Source: Miscanthus floridulus
Taxonomy: Eukaryota > Streptophyta > Magnoliopsida > Poales > Poaceae
DNA length: 64,000 bases
Assembly (NCBI RefSeq): GCF_019320115.1
Contig: NC_089598.1
Span: 30,957,983-31,021,982, forward strand
Reading direction: 5' to 3'
Position numbers and translations under genes: made by a program. The notes beneath the pieces were generated by a model. It was not told the origin of the DNA, did not search any database, and worked only from the letters and a program-made list of their open reading frames with translations. Positions 1 through 10,905 of the stretch are shown here, one piece after another. Within the stretch, counting starts at the first letter, position 1. Every line of letters begins with the position of its first letter.

Positions 1-1590
1 GGCTACAACTCCAATGATTTCTTTCTTATTTATATGATCAATATGAGGTCAATGGGTAGATCACACATGTATATACTTCACAAACTTTTTGCTAATTTTT
101 GGATTTAATTATGCCCGAATTTTCCTAAACATCTAATGACCCAAAAAAACCCCTATAATAGGTACATTCTGGTTACTGTTTTGATGTTGCTTCGAAGCCA
201 AATGTATTTGATTATATGAATTACAAATGGTGGCATGCTAATATGGTCTTGTGGTTGACAACTATGAACATCTTTTATATTGCATAAGGAAAGGCCAAAC
301 AGTTTACTCCTGAACAAGAGCAAGTTTTCAAGGTTGCCGAAAACCTGTTTCGAGACGTCATAATAAATGTTTTAGGTGAAAACATTGTGGACGTCTACAT
401 GTTGTCTTTTGCCAAAGAAATGTGGGAAGTGATTGAGACAAAATTTGGCGTTTCCTAATGCTAGGAGTGAGTGCTATATGACTACAAGATGACCGATGAC
501 CATTCTATAGTAGAACAGGCACATGAGATAAAGAAATGGCAAAAGAACAACATTCCACGTGTGTGTTGCCTAATAAGTTTCTGGCTGGTGGTATCATCGC
601 GAAGTTACCACAATCATGGAGGGAATTTTCCACTACTACAAACACACAAGCGACAAGAGTTGCTGACCTTAATGGTTCTCTTGATGTTGAAGAGAAGGCT
701 AGGACAAAGACACTCACAGGAGAAGAGTTGAGTCTTTGTATGGTCTGAAATAAGCACCTAAGCAATGGCATGAGAAGTTTGACAAAACTTAGATATTTGC
801 TAGTTTTTGTTGTGAATGAGGCTGGCAGATGCGTGTACTATTTCTATGGTAGGGGTGAAGGTGTGGTCTTGTTTTCATATGTCGGTGATGTACTGATCTT
901 TGGAATCAGCCTTAATTTGATTAAAGAGGTGAAGGACTTCTTGTTCAACAATTTTGTGCTCTCTCCTTGCTCCTGGCGTATAGCACACTCCTGTTCCTAG
1001 CAATTCAATCCACAACGAAGGAGAACATCTACTTTAGTAGTACATGTACGACTACTTTCTTATGGTTGTTCGTAGGACTGTATTGCGTACCTCGTCTTGC
1101 ATCGACTGTGGTCTACGATATCAGTAAGCTCCCTATGTCGCCTAGTGGGAACGAAGTCGCGGCCTTGGTCCTGTCTTAGGGTATATTGCTACAACTCCAA
1201 TTGTTTTATTTCTTTTTATATGATTAATATAACGTCAACGGATAGATCACACGTGCACATGCTTGTCAAAAATATTTTACTAAGTTTTTGGATTAAATTA
1301 TACTCAAGTTTGCCTAAATATCTACACATGCTACACCGAGGAACTTCAACAACCCTAGGGCACTTTTCAAGTTGTGAATTAAGTGTTCGGGGTGTTCATA
1401 TGTTAGGCGAGTCAAGACTCTAAGGGTTAAGCAATGAATGAAACAGACATGATATAATCAACGGGGACAATGCTCTTGCTGACATCTTTGTAGGCCACAA
1501 GGATCATGGGAACTTCATAAAGATTGAACTTTTGAAAATTGTAGAGACCGACCTTCTGAAGACTACTATCACTAGATATGTTGTTAATTA
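1..1590 (+). mobile_element. Degenerate Ty1/copia remnant (unit 1), gag fused to part of reverse transcriptase
   Basis: Broken frames read as a copia gag: FDYMNYKWW-like at about 210-235, then text resembling the gag core (KQFTPEQEQ, LFRDVIINVLGE, KEMWEVIETKFGVS) up to about 460, and SLDVEEKAR at about 680. Immediately afterwards the frame resembles reverse transcriptase (SLYGLK, then APKQWHEKFDK at about 735-785, then a degraded YVGDVLIFG at about 880-905). Protease and integrase are therefore missing between gag and RT. Stops and frameshifts are frequent, so it is not coding. Diverged direct repeats (about 3-140 and 1,189-1,330) flank the piece; they may be LTR remains, but no clean TG..CA ends were found. 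The same rearranged structure recurs in unit 2, so it predates the unit duplication. Confidence 0.72.
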
Positions 1591-2506
1591 AAAATTGTTT
1601 CTTATACTTATAACACTAAAAAGCAAAAAAAAGTCAGGCTTCATCTTGAAAAACAAGCGACATGTATGTCATTCGCCCAATTTAGGTTACCTCACCAGAA
1701 AACCTAATTATTCCACAGTTTAGATGTTCCTAGGATTAGTCACAAACGAAACTAGAATGCTAGATGATAACAAAATGTTGGCAATATTTTACTCAAAACT
1801 CAAGAACGCAATCTCAAGTATGCAAGCAAAACCTTAGATCCCCAAGTTTACAGAGTAGAGGAATAGAAAAAAAAATACAAGAATAGAAAAGGAATAGGTG
1901 TGTATAACAAGGGAACCTAAAACACTGCAATTTTGGAAGATTTGGTGTTTGCGCCAAAGGAATATGAGCACCACGGGAATTTAAGGATTAGTGATAAACA
2001 TAATTGCTTGGACTAAACAAGAAGTACATAAAGTTTTTTTTTCTTTCACAAAGCATCATATATTAGTTAATAAATCAAAATATCCTGGTCGGCCACTTAT
2101 GCTAGTGCTTTGTTGAAACCATGGACTCTAGTTTTTGAGTGTTAATCAATATGTGCTTGGCGGTTGCTTCCATGAAAGCATGCGCCACTAACATTAGTAA
2201 TCATGAGTCTCTCAAACTTCGTGAAGAAATTGAAACCAAGAGGTGACGGTGGATTCTCTCATTTCTTCGAAACGTACAAGCGCAAAAACCTTCGCTCTAG
2301 AAAGGAATTCACAAATCCTCCACTCCAAACGCTACTTTAGTGTTTGAAACTACATGAATCTGATTCCTTTAGAATTCCTTTGAAGATCCTGTAATCCAAA
2401 CAGAGCCTTACAAAATCTAGTTTTGACTGAATATTTTTATAACATGAAGAATATAGAGTCAATGAGGATTCAATGAGTTGCCACATAAGGATTTAGACTA
2501 ACATTG
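1591..2506. other. Non-coding unit sequence downstream of OPR copy 1
   Basis: AT-rich sequence with no supportable gene. From about 1,855 onward it is shared with units 2 and 3; unit 3 begins at this point because a retrotransposon cluster replaces everything before it. Confidence 0.6.
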
Positions 2507-2620
2507 GTCCTGTTCGCTTATGCTGAAATTGTGTTTATGCTGATGCTGATGCTGATGCTCAAATGTTGTGAGAGAAAAACACTGTTCTATGGCTAAAAAG
2601 TAGCTCAAGTGAACAGGGTC
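2507..2620. mobile_element. ~114-bp foldback MITE, unit 1
   Basis: Imperfect terminal inverted repeats: the left end begins GTCCTGTTCGCTT and the right end reads AAGTGAACAGGGTC. The interior is rich in TGATGC/GCTGA repeats and has no coding capacity. Grass genomes hold many short foldback elements of this general sequence type. Also present in units 2 and 3 with small length differences in the GCTGAT run. Confidence 0.65.
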
Positions 2621-2988
2621 ATAAATTGCAGAAGAAGACTAAAGAAACGCTTTGTAAGCTCACAAAAAGCTATATGCTCACACGGTACAATGAAACACTA
2701 CAAGAGGATTCCATTGTAGTCTTCCAAAGAAGGGAATTACGAAAAGGCACAGGTGACAAAAATTCTTCTTGAACAAGTCTCCAAACCAGACGATCTAGAA
2801 AATAGTAGATATTTTTTCTAATAATTCCAGCAAGCACATTTATTTCACCTCACAATAGTACAGAATGAAACAACATGATATAAATGACTCTCCCACAATG
2901 TCAATAAAGAATGGTGGAAATAATGATGAACTCATACTTGATGAACCATCCACATTATTAGTTGTGATCATTTTGATTATCTGCATGA

Positions 2989-4328
<1,340 letters not shown>

Positions 4329-4436
4329 CTAGCTTGCTTGCTGCCTCGCTTGCTCTGTTTCTCGCTTTGCTTCTGTTCTGCTTCGCTTGCTTTGTTTCTG
4401 GCTGTGTGCTTTTGCCAGAGCCCAGGGGTGTCTCTG

Positions 4437-4444
4437 TTTATATA
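4437..4444 (-). promoter_or_regulatory. TATA box of OPR copy 1
   Basis: TATATAAA on the minus strand, about 200 bp before the ATG, leaving a 5' leader of roughly 170 nt made of CT-rich repeats (GCTTGCT, GCTTTGCTTC). Confidence 0.6.
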
Positions 4445-4616
4445 CGTGTTGGTGTGCCCGCCAGCCGTTTGTTTATGACTGTGTTGCGTCACCCTTTCCG
4501 TCATCCACTTGTTCTCACGCAGGTTCATTGTAACCGGTCGTGTTTTGGCTCCAACCACAGGTGAAGTTCAGACAGCGGCCTCTTTTGACTTGTGGAGTTG
4601 TGGTGCGAAAAGTGCA

Positions 4617-4653
4617 CGTCACCGACAATAAGCGATGACGCTACTACCACGTG
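4617..4653 (-). promoter_or_regulatory. Paired TGACG cores plus G-box upstream of OPR copy 1
   Basis: CGTCA at 4617-4621, TGACG at 4636-4640 and the palindromic G-box CACGTG at 4648-4653, about 380-415 bp before the ATG. TGACG cores are bound by TGA-type bZIP factors and G-boxes by bZIP/bHLH factors. Arabidopsis subgroup I OPR genes are known to be induced by oxylipins and xenobiotics through TGA factors, so the cluster is plausible. The same triplet is kept in units 2 and 3. Function is inferred. Confidence 0.45.
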
Positions 4654-5068
4654 TGACATTTTACAGGTAGGATCTTCTTCGCTGATCATTCCTGTATAAT
4701 TTTTTGTGTTTGTCCAACCACTGATATTTTACTACATTCACTGATCTACGTAAGAATTCCAACTTACGGGATGGAACGTCCGGAGTGTCCGCGGTTCGGG
4801 TTATGTTAATTAACGAATTTCTTTCCACATTGGATTACAGTGTAACCGTTCTATAAATATATCTTGTAAGCCACAGGAAAAGAGATGAGACGACTCATTA
4901 TATTTCCTGCGTTTTGTAAAATCTCCTCATATAATGAAAATCGACGGTTGATGCTCGTGATTTTTTCCCACAAGGGTTTTTCACGTAAAAATTTGTGTCT
5001 CAGGTTCTATCTTTATTTGCTAACAGCATCATAAGCACTTTGTATATGTTAGGTTTAGTCCCACATCA
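4654..5068. other. Intergenic sequence beyond the OPR promoter, unit 1
   Basis: No gene seen. Just before the tandem repeat the sequence AGTCCCACATCAG (5057-5069) resembles the plant snRNA upstream element (consensus RTCCCACATCG). Confidence 0.5.
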
Positions 5069-5432
5069 GTAATTAAAGGTGGGGAGCACAACATATAAGG
5101 CGGGGACAGTCCTCACCTATCAGGCTAGTCTGTCGGGTTGAGTTAGGCCTAAGACCTAGGTATGTTGTGAGCTCTAGTGGACTTGGGTCCAAGGGGCGCT
5201 AGCTCATGGGTTTATAGCGAGTTGGGCCGGATTCTGCTGCGCACTCCCAAATCGGTAATTGATGGTGGGGGAGCACAACATATAAGGTGGGAGTAGTCCT
5301 CATCTATCAGGCTAGTCTTTTGGGTTGAAGTTAGGCCTGAGGCCTGGTATGTTGTGAGCTCCGGTGGACCTAGGCCCGAGGGTCGCCGACTCATGGGTTA
5401 TAGCGAGCTAGGCCAGATTCCGCTGCGCACTC
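5069..5432 (+). repeat. Two-copy ~180-bp tandem repeat with snRNA-promoter-like USE and TATA motifs, unit 1
   Basis: Two similar monomers, 5069-5254 and 5255-5432. Each opens GTAATT(A/G)A, then GGGGAGCACAACATATAAGG, and ends CTGCTGCGCACTC or CCGCTGCGCACTC. Each is preceded by a USE-like element: AGTCCCACATCAG before the first and a weaker CTCCCAAATCGG before the second, with a TATA-like CATATAAGG about 25 bp further on. That spacing recalls Pol III-type plant snRNA promoters, but no snRNA body is recognised downstream. Repeated in units 2 and 3. Confidence 0.55.
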
Positions 5433-5485
5433 TAACAGTATAAATTAGTTGGAAGTTAGCAGACACCAATATAAAAGATACATTA

Positions 5486-7590
5486 GAGCATCTCCATGTG
5501 TTTCATATAATTCACTTGCTAAACTATGAGTTTACCAAAGTTGACAAAATAAGTAGCAACCTTTGCCCCCATCCACTTGAGCTAAACAGCAGCGGCTGTA
5601 GCTGTTGGAAATAATAGCAATTTAGTAACGCGTAAATTAATTTCGACAATGATAAAAAGAACAACAGCATGTATCATAGATGTGTGATTTAACACTAGCA
5701 CTATGACCCGAGGCAAATTCGAACTCTCTAGTGCTAGTAGCAGTAGAAACATAAGAACGAACAACAGAGAAAGAATAGACATTCTTACAGTGAGATTGTC
5801 GGCGCTAGCAGTAGCGCAAAAGAAGACAAAGCAGACCGTCGATGAAGATCAGCGAACACTGGCGTAGAGGGAAGAAGACGTCTAGCGAACTGTCACGACG
5901 GTGCTTCCCAAAAACCTGATACGCCCCCTACCCCCTGCAAGGACACGAGGAGACGTAGGCTTCGAAAACCTGCTCTCCCGACGCCGATGTCATGTCGGCG
6001 CTGGGATGGGAAAGATGACGGCAGCGGAGTACAGTGGCAAAGGGAAGAGATGAATTCTCTATTTTGAGGACGACGTCTCGTCCCAATATATATACACGCG
6101 TTGCAGCTAAGGTAAGTAATTGGCCGCGCAATCACAGCACTAATGGTGATTATTCTGCCCTTAGTCGACTAGAACAATTAGAGCGATCGCCGTTAATACG
6201 AGAATAATTGCTTGCCAAAACAGACCAGCTCAATTCTCTTCATGCATGCAAAAATATAGAGTAGCAAGAGGAAGCTAGACACCCGCAACGTCGAAGCGAG
6301 AAATCACCAGACCATCCACGCGCATGTCGCACGCCCGTTCCCATCGCCTGCCCCGGCGAGGCGAGCGAGCGAGCACGTGTTTCTTCCTTTTTCCTCTCCC
6401 CAATAGTTTCAATTAGATGGAGCCAATTCAGCCCTTTAGGTTGGCCTCAACACCTTCTAGAGTAGCAATGTGAGACTAAAGTCCCCCACCATACCATGCA
6501 TGTATGAGTGGGCGTTTGAAATTTATTTGGAATTATTATTTGGGCCAACCCAAATCTTCTAACAGTAGCTGGCTGCTACAGTACTCTGCAAGGAGGTTGT
6601 GCCTATAGATGGTAGCGGCGGCGGCTCTTAAGCTCTTCCGAGCACCGCCCTTATTTTTTCTCCATCTCTAGATGTTTTCTATCCTAAGTTCCTATATGAT
6701 CTCTAAATGTTTTCTATCCTAAGTTCCTATATGATTTTTGCATTGGGAACAATAGACTATTTCTAAAACAACCGAGCCTTTCATGCTTTTTTTCTTTTCT
6801 TACCCCCTTCTCACATGGAACCCTATATTTTCTCCTACTTATCTATCCACCTTCTTCTTCATGGGCATGCAAGTGGCATGCCATGGCCGGCTATAGCCAG
6901 CCCCATCGAAAGACAGGTCATCATCCTCACCATTCATCATGCCAGTCCAAAACTTGAATTCTCCATGATTTATATTACAGACGACAGAATGATTGATCAG
7001 TACATGTCAAAAATATATCCATAAGACGAGAAATTTAGGTTGCGATATTAAATCAAAATGTCGCTCTACATATTGATGTGTTGTTCATCCAATAAAAAAT
7101 AATCACTAACCCTATCCTGGCATAGCCAGCCATGGCGAGTAGGGTTGTCCCTACGGTTGGGCATGTCCAAGGGCATGCTGAGAGCAGCAGACGCGACGAC
7201 GGCAGAGGTCCGAGGCCAGTGGCAGCCCGACAAAGGCTAGGCGGTGTCCTGGTGAGTCCGCAATGGTCCAACAAGGAAAGGATTAGGAGAAGCACGTACC
7301 TTGGGACTTGGGTGGTGGTGGTAGGAGCCCGGACAACGGTGGTAGGAGATGGGAACACCATGACTTGCACTAAAAAAACAGAACAAGGCACGAGGGGGCG
7401 GGAGTCAGGGGAAAACTCGGAACCAGGGTAGATACGGAGTTTCTATCAAGCATGAAAAGTTACAAGTTGGACAAAAATTTAGCAACTTTTTATTTTTAAG
7501 GAGATGTTTTACGAAGTTATTGGAGGGGCATTTTATTTCCTTAGCTAAAAAAACTCTAATAGAGAGTTCATTCGGTATTTAGAGATGCTC
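5486..7590. mobile_element. ~2.1-kb TTA-flanked Harbinger-like non-autonomous element, unit 1
   Basis: Terminal repeats GAGCATCTCC (left) and AGAGATGCTC (right), flanked by TTA on both sides (5483-5485 and 7591-7593), the target preference of PIF/Harbinger elements. The 2,105-bp interior has no transposase. It holds a long non-coding stretch, a 35-bp direct repeat, and a ~100-codon open frame at 7132-7431 of unknown meaning that is also open in unit 3. A related sequence without the element lies at about 20,045-20,110 and acts as an empty site. Present complete in unit 3 and right-truncated in unit 2. Confidence 0.6.
6669..6738 (+). repeat. 35-bp direct repeat, two copies, unit 1
   Basis: ATGTTTTCTATCCTAAGTTC and the following CTATATGAT occur twice in tandem. 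Unit 3 also has two copies while unit 2 has one, so copy number changed after duplication. Confidence 0.7.
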
Positions 7591-7672
7591 TTATCTATGT
7601 AGAGTATTTAATATTGAGAAAAGTATTCACTAGATGGAGACCGGCGCCGGCTCAGAGTTTGGTGTTTATTAA

Positions 7673-9403
7673 TAGCAACTCCAACAGATCGTATAAAACT
7701 AATAGCCAAATTTCTTATTTTAGCCATTGTGTAAAATAGAAAAGTGGTAAAAAAAATAGGACTCGACAACAGCCTAGCTATTTTGCCTCTAGTATATTTG
7801 AAACATGCCACGTCATATACCGATCGGACTGGTTCTCCATCGCGAGAACAAGACTCCCGTGGAGGAGTCGACTGCTTCTCCATCGCTAGAATAAGGGTGC
7901 GTTTGTTTCCCTGGACGAGGGTGGCTCGCAAGCCCGGGTAGAGTCAGGCTGAGGTTGGCATGGCTGAGATGGTGCAAGTGCGTTTGTTTGATTGCCTGGA
8001 CTCCAGAAGAGCCAGGTTCTCTTGAGATACTGATTGGTAGGCCGCACAAACGGCTGTGGTGACCTCACATTTGGAAGGTGGTGATGATACCACCCACCTT
8101 TCTCTCAGTGGAATTCCATCGAACACTCTGTGGGTGCCGCGGAGCCCGGCCCCTTCTCCGGCGCCGGTGCGCAGCTCCGTCGCCATGGCCACGTCCTACG
8201 CCCGGCACGGCCTCGTGCGCCCGGGCGCCACACAGGTGGCCTGTCGCAGCGCTGAGGAGGGCGGCGCACTGGCACTGCACCACCGCATTCCGGAGAGAGA
8301 TGCGGAGAGCGAAGGCAGCAGCCACCGCCCGACGCCGCGACGATGTGGAGCTCCGACTCTGATCGCGACGAGCACGTGACACGGCGACCACCACCTCGTC
8401 GCTCGCGCAGCAACAGTCGACGCCACTCGCGCCGCCTCGGCGCCAGCGCCAGCGTGCGCGACACCGCGCCCAGCGCCTCCGTGCCAAGAACAGCAGCGCA
8501 GGATAGGAGGAGGAGGCCAAGGCGGTGGACGTCTGGCGCGGGCTGCAGCAGCAGTGGGAACGGGAGGCATGGCCGTGGCGAGCGTCGAGGCCCGTGGTGG
8601 TCGCCGGCGAGGAGGAGTCCTCGGACGTCGCTTCCGCCGTGTCAGGGGAGAGCGGTGGCGGGATGGGAAGGGCACGGAGCATGACCGACGACGACCTAGA
8701 GGAGCTCAAGGGCTGCGTGGATCTGAGCTCAAGGGCTGTGGAGGTGGTTCGCGAGCTCGTGGAGAAGACGACGCGAAGAGGAGGTGACAGGCACGGAGGT
8801 GTGGGAATCCCTCACCGCTTGGCTCTGTTGCGCCCGCTCGGCTAAGCCCGGGAGAAACAAAAATCATTTTCGTTCCCTAGGGCCATGCCAAGGGGTGCTT
8901 TAGGGAGCATGCGGGGCTGGCTTCCAAGCCAGTCCAGGCAATCAAACAGTCCATATTGCACTCCTAGAGCATAGTGGCCCAGTTAGGCCAGACAAACAAA
9001 CGCGCCCTAAGAATTTGCGGCATCCTGGTGGCGTGCGCAGCTGGCCGGCGTTCCACCTAGGAGACGCTGGCTCTGGCGAAGCCCAACGGGAGAATTTGCG
9101 ATTTGAAGATCTGTACGTACGTCTCATGAGTATTTAGAGCGAGCTGGGCCTGGGTCCCATGATGGGAGAGTTCAGCGTGCGCGCTGGAGGCTAATTTCTG
9201 GCGCGCGGGGGGCAGCCACCGTGGCGAGCGATTCGGATGATGGCGAGCGGGGTTCGCTTGCTTTCTTTGCCTATCGAGATTTCAGAGAGAGCCCACTTGC
9301 TATTATAGAAAATCAAATATCATATTTATTGGAGTTCAATTTTTTCTCTAAAAATCTAAATATACCCTACGCAACATGGATATCACATCTGTTGGAGTTG
9401 CTC
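7673..9403. mobile_element. TAA-flanked Tourist-like element (host of a nested element), unit 1
   Basis: Ends read TAGCAACTCCAACAGAT (left; first base changed from the G seen in unit 3) and ATCTGTTGGAGTTGCTC (right), flanked by TAA at 7670-7672 and 9404-9406. With the nested insert removed the element is about 0.6 kb, with no transposase. TIR and target duplication fit PIF/Harbinger-type miniature elements. Confidence 0.65.
7895..9007. mobile_element. 1.1-kb TAA-flanked Harbinger-type element with GC-rich cargo, unit 1
   Basis: Left end GGGTGCGTTTGTTTCCCTGG; right end complementary, closing AAACAAACGCGCCC; TAA at 7892-7894 and 9008-9010. A second inner inverted pair, GTTTGATTGCCTGGACT at about 7986 and AGTCCAGGCAATCAAAC at about 8931, lies just inside. 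The interior (about 8,060-8,840) is markedly GC-rich with several overlapping open frames on both strands but no recognisable domain. It looks like captured or recombined gene sequence rather than a transposase. It lies inside the 7673-9403 element. Confidence 0.65.
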
Positions 9404-10101
9404 TAATTTTCTGCCATGTTCCTTGGTATCGGTAAAACTAGCTCACGAGCCAAAAAAAACGAGAGAAAATGGAGGGTGCAATATATATAATATTAAAATA
9501 TTTTTCGTGACCAGTCAATGACATTTACTACGTAAGTATTATAAATTTTTATATTTCAGTTAAAAAAATAAATGGCGATTTGGGATAATATTAGGATTTT
9601 TATGATAGTGTGAGTATATACCAAATGATGTGGACCCACCACGCCAGCCGCGTGGTCGAATCGCTGATGGTAACACCCCGTCAGACTGTGGAGAATTTTT
9701 TTTTCTTTCGCTTGATATCCCGAGATGCATCTGCGGTCCGCCGATGCGAAGCAGTGACGCGAGGGTCGCATGGACTGGTAACAACTAGCGACTAGCGTCA
9801 CGAGGTGTCTGTTACGGTGCGTGTTTGCTTACATCTTGCTGACATCAGTGCAAACGGGTTCCTAAATCCTAATGGCCCTGCACTGGTTCCATAGTGTACC
9901 ACGAAATATGCGTCACAACCTCAGAATTAAGAAATCAGCCCAGACCAAACGTTCAACCTTCATCACGGCCTGCTGGGCTTGTAGGTCGAAACAAATAGCA
10001 ACTCTGGGCCGAAGACGAAGCCTCACCACCGGGCCCTAAGCCAATGCAGCTTTTCCATAAATAAAGAAGTAAAATCCGAGCCACCGACTCGCTGGCTTTC
10101 T
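9404..10101. other. Non-coding unit sequence up to the Helitron insertion point, unit 1
   Basis: No gene seen. AT-rich first part, then a segment from about 9,893 (CCACGAAATATGCGTCAC) that recurs in unit 2 and at the start of partial unit 4. Confidence 0.6.
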
Positions 10102-10140
10102 TCTCCTACAACTAAAAAAACAAAGCGTGGACATTTTTTA

Positions 10141-10905
10141 GTGCGAGATTTGTTTTGGTTCGTCCGTCTTCCCACGCCTGCAATCCCGCACCCGTCGCTC
10201 CCTCGGTCTGCCTTCCCCTGTGATCCCCTGCCGCTCGCCGCGCGACCGCGTCCACGCCACAGAAGGAAAGCCCGATCCGCACGATCACCACGAGTCCACG
10301 ACGCACAAAAGGAAACCACTCCTGTGATTCAGCCTCGATCTCGTGATTCCTCCGCCCGCCTCCCCATCGTCGGCCACCCGTAGCTGGCCGCGTCGCCGTA
10401 GCTTCCGCCCGCAGCTTGCCGACGGTGCCTGCGCCCACCCGCAGGTGCCCGCGATAGCCCTGCGGACCGCCCACCGCCGTCGTAGTATCTTCCTCTACCC
10501 GCCCTCGATTCACCTGGCGAGGCCACCTCCGTCGTCAGCGTCAGCACCGACACCGGGTAGGCACGCTTCGCGTCGGCTTCAGCCCGCTCCGTCACCGCCG
10601 CGTTTTTGTCTCCCCGCCCTCGATTCGCCAACTTCTTCTCAGGCTCGGACGTCATGGCAACCTCGCACGCGTCTCCTGCTCCCCTGCTTCATGTCGGCTC
10701 CAATCGTGCCCTGAAGGAGCAATTGGGGCCCTGGTTCGTACGTTCTTGGGAGCATCGAAGTTTTCAGGTACGTTCTTGAGCGATTCCTGTTTGGTTGTGA
10801 TTTGGCCTTTGGGAGGTCGAATCCTGCCGTTCTTGGGGATCTTGGGGGAGGATTTAGGGTACTGGAGTCTAAAGCTAAGAAATTGTATGCCATCCTAGAG
10901 TAGGG
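10141..10905 (+). other. Captured GC-rich gene 5' region inside the Helitron
   Basis: Very GC-rich, opening right after the Helitron 5' end and followed by AT-rich intron-like DNA, so it looks like the promoter/first exon of a captured gene. Open frames exist on both strands; none resembles a known protein. The related piece in the second Helitron (59,629-60,147) stays open for 172 codons on the plus strand, but this frame is interrupted here, which argues against strong coding constraint. Confidence 0.5.

Noticed and set aside
7132..7431. ~100-codon frame inside the 2.1-kb element as a gene
   Set aside because: It is also open in unit 3, but there is no domain and an equally long frame lies on the opposite strand, and the region is lost in unit 2.
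8065..8709. 214-codon minus-strand frame in the inner Harbinger-type element
   Set aside because: The frame is not conserved in units 2 and 3, composition is low-complexity Arg/Ser/Ala, and overlapping frames exist on both strands.
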